Below are positions 1 to 6,074 of a stretch of 10,431 nt of DNA, one piece after another (position 1 is the stretch's first letter; each line of letters opens with the position of its first letter). The translations under genes were made by a program, and so were the position numbers. This DNA comes from RGIG9115 sp045648165. GTDB taxonomy: Bacteria > Bacillota > Clostridia > UBA1381. Location of the stretch: the NCBI GenBank assembly GCA_045648165.1, contig JAZRNL010000050.1, forward strand, positions 1-10,431. Reading direction: 5' to 3'. The notes beneath the pieces are model-generated. The model was not told where the DNA came from. It did not search any database and was given only the letters and a program-made list of their open reading frames with translations.

Positions 1-291
1 GTCAGCATATCTCAATTTAGCTTCTACATAATATGTTTCATTATGTTTGAACTGTGCCTGGTTTATAAATCTTACAAGAACTCTACGGGTGAATTGCTCT
101 GCAGTTGTAGTCCATACTTTGGTTTCTGCATTATAATCTACTTGAGCATTTGATAAATCATATACGAGATTTGTTATGCCTTCTACCAGGTTCGGCATGG
201 CCGTGGGTATAGCTTCCTCTGCTGCCGATACTGTAAAAGCAAATTGAGATAGTATTGCCAAAAATGTTATAAAGCTTATTATTTTTTTCAA
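1..291 (-). CDS. Secreted protein of unknown function, 5' part only (runs off left edge)
   Basis: The frame stays open for 97 codons from a TTG at 289-291 to the first base of the window, so the C-terminal part is missing. The first 23 residues form a typical signal peptide: MKKIISF, then a hydrophobic stretch, then a TVSA cleavage site before AEEA. This indicates export. The mature part begins acidic and then has a beta-rich stretch with aromatic residues (KVWTTT, then RVLVRFINQAQF, then TYYVEAKLRY). That could be the start of a carbohydrate-binding-type beta sandwich, but I do not recognise a family. TTG is chosen because an AGGAG site lies 8 nt upstream, an in-frame TAA lies just before that site, and no ATG in this frame gives a signal peptide. 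The gap to the upstream large enzyme gene is 47 bp with no hairpin, so co-transcription is likely. The existence of the gene is well supported; its function is unknown. Confidence 0.8.
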   Translation of the reverse strand, partial: MKKIISFITFLAILSQFAFTVSAAEEAIPTAMPNLVEGITNLVYDLSNAQVDYNAETKVWTTTAEQFTRRVLVRFINQAQFKHNETYYVEAKLRYAD

Positions 292-299
292 AAAGATCT

Positions 300-304
300 C
301 TCCT
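300..304 (-). promoter_or_regulatory. Ribosome binding site deciding the TTG start
   Basis: AGGAG, read on the minus strand, lies 8 nt before the TTG at 289-291. An ATG further upstream (315-317) runs into TGA after a few codons in another frame, so it is not the start. This site plus the downstream signal peptide fixes the unusual start codon. Confidence 0.75.
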
Positions 305-338
305 TTCCTTTATTCATGTGAAATAATACTGTTGGTAA

Positions 339-3300
339 TCAAGGTCTGACTTTAAGCTGCCTCATAACAGGCGACATCGTCTCCGTTTCCCATAAATATA
401 TTTCAAACACAGAATAAAAGTCCTGCAAATCTATTTCTACTGATGTTGTATCACCATTAATTGTAATATGCTTAAGGTCTGTATTTGAAATACGTTCAGA
501 AGCACCATCATTGGTTTTCTTTATTGCATAGGAATATGTAATCTTTCTTTCGCCTCTATCGTTTGTGGAAAGGTCAAGAACTGCTTTATTGGGATATTGC
601 ACCAACGAAGCATTGATATTGCCTATAGAATGAACTTCTTTAAGCTCGAAGTTGTCCACATACACATCATTATTACCGTTTGTGGCAACTCGAATGTTTA
701 TACCTCTTGCAAGTCCGGTTTCGGAAACCTTGAATCTTACATAAGCTCTCTTCCACTCTGTTGAGAGCTCAGGAGATAAAGAAGATATATCTGTTTCGGT
801 TATAGTTCCATCATAGGTTATACCATTAAGAGATTCTCCTGCTGCAGGAAGTTCCACTATGATTGAGCCTGTTTCCGAAACCCCCTTATCAACCTTCATC
901 CATACGGATGCCTCATAGGTTTTTCCGTTTTCTACAGGGAGATATCTATACCACAATCCAGCATTTCCTTCGCTTCTTTCCGTAAGCTTTAGAGAGTTAC
1001 GGTCACCATCTGCACTTTCGTCTGATACTACTACTTCTGCAGTGCCTTTATATAAACCGTTATAGCCTGCAACATAGTCTACAAAATCACCCTTTACAAA
1101 GGAAGGATTACGTTCCTTCATAAGGTTAATTGCACTTATATCCAGTTCAAGCTCAGAATTATATCCTGTAAGCGTAAGATTATTAACATCGCACAGTGCT
1201 ATATTACCGTCGGGGCTTGATGCAAACACACCTGCAACACCAATCTTAAAGGCAACGTTCTCCGAACCAAGCTTTGTCCATTTCACGCCATCGTCGGAGC
1301 TATATGCCGTAACAACGCCGTTTTTGTGAGATAGCTTCAAATATGAAGGCATTTCCTTACACAAATCCACATATTTATAAGCAATGTTCGTTGTATGTCT
1401 CCAAGCTAATCTAAGTCCGTTTTGTGAATCGTATATCACTGCAATTGCCGGTGAATTTGAATGAACATCCTCTCTGAACATAAGACCGCTTTGACCTGTT
1501 CCATCAATCCGGCCTGAAATCTCAAAATCGTCTGTTTCCACCCGTCTGTAAACAAAAGCGGTTTCATCCTGACCGGCATTTTTATCGAGGTATGTATAAC
1601 GGTTTATTCCCTCGCTATATGTGGTTATGGTAAAGCTATCGCCCGTTCCGGTTGCACTATCATATGAAACCCGGCTTCCAAGACCGATTCCTGACCATCC
1701 GTCCACATCAAAGCGTGCAACACTCTTTGTATCACTTCCAAAGATTTCAAGAACTGCCCAGTTATCAAGTTCATCAATAGTTACTGTTGTTACACCGCCC
1801 TCGGCTTTTGATACATCTATTGTATAGGGATTTTTACGGGGAGCATACACCTTAACTGTGAAATTGTCGCCTTTGGGGAGATATTTATTGTTTATTTCAA
1901 CTTCCACATTTTCTTTGGTTGCAGTAGCATAGCTCACTGCATGCACTACAACCGGAGCATTCTCCTCTAATGTATGCTTTCGAAGAACTGCGAAGCAATC
2001 TTCCGGCATATCTTTTATACGTGCGGTCCAATAGTTCTGCTCATAATACTGATACTGAAGCAGCGTATTCGCATCATATGTATATGATGCAGGAACCTCT
2101 CTTATCTGTACATTATCTATATATGCCTGTCCGCCGGAGAGAAGAATACCTGCATGTATATGATTAGCATTCCAGTTTGCAGGGTTTAGAATTCCTGCCT
2201 TTATAGCTTCCGCTTCTTCTACTGTTTTCCCATCTTCATATATAGCCTTTTTATATGCACTGTCTGCCGCCGCAGTTTTATATCCATCATCGGGAGTGTG
2301 TGCCAAAATCTTGAATGTTCCGGTCACTTTTTTAAACTGGTCGGTACTAAGCTCAACAGAAGAAATATTTACAGAGCCGGGGTAAAGAGTATTTGATTCC
2401 GGCGCTGCATTATAAGCAAACGGAGCTGTTTTAGGCTTTCCTGATATGGCCTTTGCATCATATGAAATCTCATATGTTTTTCCAATTTCTATTCCGTTTG
2501 ACAAATCATTAAATCTTAGTACCGGTAAACTGTTCCCCAAGGTGTTTGTAATATTTATTACACGTCCTCCTGAAGGAGCTTTTTCAATCAAATCTATTGA
2601 ATACGTTGCCGCCTTATCACCCATAGTATATTCGGTTCCGATTTCGAACTGACCGTCGTAACCGTTATCTATAAGGACATCTGCCTTTTCCTTCATTTCA
2701 ATCTTATCGATATACACAGTTCCGGGATTGGATATTTTAACTCCCACATGTAAACCGATAGTATCGCTCCAGCTTGCAGGATTTAAATACTCTTCCTTTT
2801 TTGCCTGAGCTTTTGCTTCATCATTTGTTGCCACAAGCTCTGCCTGGTATACTTCTTCGGCATATCTCAGCTTAGAGGGATCATCGGCTCTGTAAGGTGC
2901 AACAACCATAGTGGTTGATATTTTTTTCCACTCTGTATCATCTATATTCTGACTATTATTAGTAACGCTTAAAGGATAATAGCTATTATCTTTTGGTGTT
3001 GACTCAGATATGAACGCAGAAGCATAGTTCTTTTCACCGGGAGCTGCTTTTGCATAGAAGGAAACTTCATATTCCTTGCCTTTAACAAGACCTTCCTTTA
3101 AGAAATTGTAACGAAGGGTTGTTACACCGTTTGCAGAAGTCGTTATCTTCAAACAATCATCGCCACTGTAAGCAACATTCGGGTCTGTCACAAGCTTATA
3201 GCTTGCAGTACCGTCACCATTCGTTCCATCGGCATAATCCTTACCTCCGAACTCATCGCCATCGTAGCCGTTTTGAGCAATTATATCAATACCCCTTAAA

Positions 3301-5876
3301 AGCTTTGAAGAAATCTCGGGACCGGTAAGGGGAGCGCTATTTACATTAACTGCAGTATCTATTCCCTTGAAATCCTCTGTGTCAACTGTAAACTGAGGAC
3401 CTATTGTATCGTTTCTTTTCGCTATACCTTTAAAAGCTATACCTTTTTTGCCCAAAGCAAGCGCCATATCTCTTATCTGTTGATTATTGAGCCCTCCATA
3501 CTGGTCCATATCAAAGATATAGCCCAACTGATGAGGAATATCATAATTATCAAAAAGATAAGGGTATTCTCTTACAAACGCATGATTACCTTCAAGCTGG
3601 TCTATATCTGCATACCAACGAGTTGAGTTATATACCCAATCGTCCCAGGGGATAAGAGAATTCTGACCTGTAGCATACAGGAGAGGCACAACATGCGCCC
3701 AGTGCTGCATACTTGTTCTTCCCTGACGCACCCAAAGAGATGTTATATAATTCATTCCATACATCTGTTCTGCAAGCATTGTTCCAAAAAGTGCATCGGG
3801 AGTTATGTTCTTATAATCTGTTTCCCCTATACCGCCATCAAGCACATCATAATATCTCAATTCTGACTTTATACTACCGGGATAATTGGATGAATTACCC
3901 GTCATATAAATCTCAATACCCTTTTCATTAGCATATGCATTTGCCTCGGCAAGAAGTTTTTCAAGAAATTCGTGAACTTTTTCACTGTTGAACAAATTGT
4001 AAATATCACTGATTGGTACGGTTCTCCACTTCATTACATAGCTTCCGTCACTTAATCTCACAGACTTACAATAGTCCGCATAGGTAGAAATACCTCGACA
4101 TTCACTGTAATATTTTTTTATATCGAAATTTTCAAGACCGCCATTATTTTTTACCCAGTTAACCTCGTTGTCTGTGAGCTTATTACCGATTTTGCTCTCA
4201 AGCGTATAACCCTTTTCCACAAGCCACGCGGCAAAGCCTTTTACACATTCTTCGCAGTAGCAACCGCCGTTATAATTGGCATTAAGAGCATAGTCGTCAA
4301 ACTGCCAGAGCCACTGACCAAGGTCAATGCCCGCTTTCAATTCGCCTAAGAGGTCTTTATAATAAATATCCTTATTAACACAGCCCCAGTTAACCTGCCC
4401 GTCAGTGCGGACATACACGTTTCCTTCTATATTATATGCGGAGCCCTCCCAGACAGTATAGGTATCACCGTTATACTCATATGTAACAGTTTCACCCTTA
4501 TTATTTTTTTGGGGAGTTGTGGGCACTGCATTTATTGTACTTTGATTAAGATGGCCTAAATCTTCCATTGTTTCACGGTCGTTGCCTTCATTAGTATAAG
4601 TCCATCTGTTTGATGTCCCCATAAAACGCTTTGCCATATCCGCGCTCTGACCACTATATGATCGCGAGGAGTAAAGGACTTCAGAATTTACACCAAGACC
4701 CAGAACAGAGGAACGTGAACGAAGCTCGTTTATGAGAGGCTTTACCACATTTTCGCCAGGATTTTCCGATACCCCCAAAATAGCAAGACCTCTTTCGTCT
4801 ACATAAAGCGATTTCCCGAAATAGCTTGCAAGCTCATTACATACAGGAACATAAAGAATTTCTCCGATTACTATAGGTGCAACAGGGCTTAATTCCGTCA
4901 CTTTCCCTTCCTTAAAGGAAGCTGTTATCTCTCCGCTTGCGATAGTTCCGTTATATGTATCGAAGCTGCCGCCAAAAGCCTTTGCCATATATTCGGCAGG
5001 AGCATAAATATATCCGTTTTTCATAACAGGTGCAAGTGAGCGGTCACTCTCACAAACAAGGTCGTAACCACCGGCGTTATACGCAACAGGATAACCAGCA
5101 AAAATTGCATAACTATCCGGCAATGCAGCACTCACCGTTTTTAATCCGTCAGCAAAATCTACAAGCTGTTCTTCTGTATACACAAATTTCTCAGAAGCAT
5201 ATAGAGTTAATGGGGGAATTTTTTCACCGCTATAACACTTTACATTTTTTACATTGCACTTCATGGTGGATTGACCGTCGTTGAATATTCTCAAATTAGA
5301 TATATACTGAGCAGTACCGCATCGCATAGCAATTTTATCCGCAACTTTATATCCATCAATATAAACATCTATATTATTATTATCACAATCAATTACTATT
5401 GTTATATTCAACCACTTGTTGGCAACTATAAAACCTTCCATATCAACACCTTGTGATTTAGAATTATAGTAAAATGGAGTGGTAGCAAGAATTGCCGAAA
5501 GCGCATACGCGCCACCATAATAAGCATAGCAGTGTGCACCGCCTGCGATTCGTCTGTAATCAAATGTATATGTGATTTTCCCTGTAAGATTATTTATAGG
5601 AAATCCTACGCCGGAAGAATTACCTTTGATTATATTTTTAGAATCAATCTCAACATAATTCCCATTACCATCTCCATCGTTTCGAACGGTAACTACACCC
5701 TCTGTCGAGCCATATTTATACTTTGCATTGCCTGCCAAAAGGTAATCGGTACCGGGTTCAAACGCAGAAAAGTCGTCGGTGAGTTGTAAAACAACATCCT
5801 CTGCTGACACAGGCACTACAACAAGCTGCAAAAGCATAGCTAAAATAATTACCGCACCGAACAATCTCTTTTTCAT
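339..5876 (-). CDS. Giant secreted multidomain glycoside hydrolase-like protein (GH42-like core with carbohydrate-binding modules)
   Basis: This is an 1845-residue exported protein, probably an extracellular glycosidase of unknown substrate. Order, with approximate residues: signal peptide 1-25 (MKKRLF...PVSA|EDV); LamG-like beta sandwich 29-215; copper-amine-oxidase-N-like domain 245-370 (repeated Y-(A/V)-P strands); TIM-barrel core 375-775; flavodoxin-like middle domain 776-868; two related CBM4_9-like modules 869-1063 and 1071-1262; C-terminal GH-type beta sandwich 1263-1381; DUF1349/LamG-like domain 1388-1575 (SGLMFRED, then SSDDGVKWTKLG); a third CBM4_9-like module 1585-1748; and a terminal Ig-like domain ending in a WETETMSPV strand. 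Cys499 and the CYCEEC at 539-544 match the GH42 zinc-site spacing, but the usual Asn-Glu acid/base is Asp527-Asp528 or missing. Other acidic candidates are Glu685, Asp745 and Asp746. The start at 5876 is chosen for GGAGG 7 nt upstream and the signal peptide; the frame continues 24 codons further up but with no signal-like sequence. No SLH, LPXTG or dockerin was seen. Domain calls are from eye, so the family is uncertain. Confidence 0.8.
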   Translation of the reverse strand: MKKRLFGAVIILAMLLQLVVVPVSAEDVVLQLTDDFSAFEPGTDYLLAGNAKYKYGSTEGVVTVRNDGDGNGNYVEIDSKNIIKGNSSGVGFPINNLTGKITYTFDYRRIAGGAHCYAYYGGAYALSAILATTPFYYNSKSQGVDMEGFIVANKWLNITIVIDCDNNNIDVYIDGYKVADKIAMRCGTAQYISNLRIFNDGQSTMKCNVKNVKCYSGEKIPPLTLYASEKFVYTEEQLVDFADGLKTVSAALPDSYAIFAGYPVAYNAGGYDLVCESDRSLAPVMKNGYIYAPAEYMAKAFGGSFDTYNGTIASGEITASFKEGKVTELSPVAPIVIGEILYVPVCNELASYFGKSLYVDERGLAILGVSENPGENVVKPLINELRSRSSVLGLGVNSEVLYSSRSYSGQSADMAKRFMGTSNRWTYTNEGNDRETMEDLGHLNQSTINAVPTTPQKNNKGETVTYEYNGDTYTVWEGSAYNIEGNVYVRTDGQVNWGCVNKDIYYKDLLGELKAGIDLGQWLWQFDDYALNANYNGGCYCEECVKGFAAWLVEKGYTLESKIGNKLTDNEVNWVKNNGGLENFDIKKYYSECRGISTYADYCKSVRLSDGSYVMKWRTVPISDIYNLFNSEKVHEFLEKLLAEANAYANEKGIEIYMTGNSSNYPGSIKSELRYYDVLDGGIGETDYKNITPDALFGTMLAEQMYGMNYITSLWVRQGRTSMQHWAHVVPLLYATGQNSLIPWDDWVYNSTRWYADIDQLEGNHAFVREYPYLFDNYDIPHQLGYIFDMDQYGGLNNQQIRDMALALGKKGIAFKGIAKRNDTIGPQFTVDTEDFKGIDTAVNVNSAPLTGPEISSKLLRGIDIIAQNGYDGDEFGGKDYADGTNGDGTASYKLVTDPNVAYSGDDCLKITTSANGVTTLRYNFLKEGLVKGKEYEVSFYAKAAPGEKNYASAFISESTPKDNSYYPLSVTNNSQNIDDTEWKKISTTMVVAPYRADDPSKLRYAEEVYQAELVATNDEAKAQAKKEEYLNPASWSDTIGLHVGVKISNPGTVYIDKIEMKEKADVLIDNGYDGQFEIGTEYTMGDKAATYSIDLIEKAPSGGRVINITNTLGNSLPVLRFNDLSNGIEIGKTYEISYDAKAISGKPKTAPFAYNAAPESNTLYPGSVNISSVELSTDQFKKVTGTFKILAHTPDDGYKTAAADSAYKKAIYEDGKTVEEAEAIKAGILNPANWNANHIHAGILLSGGQAYIDNVQIREVPASYTYDANTLLQYQYYEQNYWTARIKDMPEDCFAVLRKHTLEENAPVVVHAVSYATATKENVEVEINNKYLPKGDNFTVKVYAPRKNPYTIDVSKAEGGVTTVTIDELDNWAVLEIFGSDTKSVARFDVDGWSGIGLGSRVSYDSATGTGDSFTITTYSEGINRYTYLDKNAGQDETAFVYRRVETDDFEISGRIDGTGQSGLMFREDVHSNSPAIAVIYDSQNGLRLAWRHTTNIAYKYVDLCKEMPSYLKLSHKNGVVTAYSSDDGVKWTKLGSENVAFKIGVAGVFASSPDGNIALCDVNNLTLTGYNSELELDISAINLMKERNPSFVKGDFVDYVAGYNGLYKGTAEVVVSDESADGDRNSLKLTERSEGNAGLWYRYLPVENGKTYEASVWMKVDKGVSETGSIIVELPAAGESLNGITYDGTITETDISSLSPELSTEWKRAYVRFKVSETGLARGINIRVATNGNNDVYVDNFELKEVHSIGNINASLVQYPNKAVLDLSTNDRGERKITYSYAIKKTNDGASERISNTDLKHITINGDTTSVEIDLQDFYSVFEIYLWETETMSPVMRQLKVRP

Positions 5877-5899
5877 ATTAAGTCCTCCACTTTCATAGA

Positions 5900-5927
5900 T
5901 GTATAAATTTATATTCCATAAAAACAA
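5900..5927 (-). promoter_or_regulatory. Candidate sigma-A promoter of the large enzyme gene
   Basis: On the minus strand TTGTTT (5922-5927) and TATACA (5900-5905) are separated by 16 bp. Transcription would begin near 5893, leaving a leader of about 17 nt that contains the GGAGG site. The region is AT-rich, so chance matches are easy. It does fit with the start at 5876 and not with a start at 5948, which would lie upstream of the promoter. Confidence 0.35.
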
Positions 5928-6028
5928 AATTTCAGCACCACGGCACAAACCCTTAAGCTTATGCCGCCAATAAATTAATCCTATAAATAAATAGGAAGAA
6001 TTTATTAAGCTTTATTATTTGTTCTTAC

Positions 6029-6068
6029 ATAAACAATAGACAGGGGCGGTGGCCCCTGCCCTGTTTAT
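6029..6068 (-). terminator. Two-tier inverted repeat, probable terminator of the SLH gene
   Basis: An inner perfect 7-bp stem CAGGGGC/GCCCCTG (6041-6047 and 6052-6058) with a 4-nt loop is enclosed by an outer perfect 7-bp stem ATAAACA/TGTTTAT (6029-6035 and 6062-6068), with unpaired bases between the two. It begins 7 bp after the stop codon of the SLH gene and separates it from the large enzyme gene. On the minus strand the descending arm is followed by a T-rich but interrupted run, so termination may be leaky or the structure may instead stabilise the mRNA end. Confidence 0.6.
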
Positions 6069-6074
6069 CACATA

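Noticed and set aside
5877..5948. Extension of the large enzyme gene upstream to a start at 5946-5948
   Set aside because: The added 24 residues are not signal-like, they would bury the signal peptide, and the ribosome site and likely promoter lie downstream of that start.
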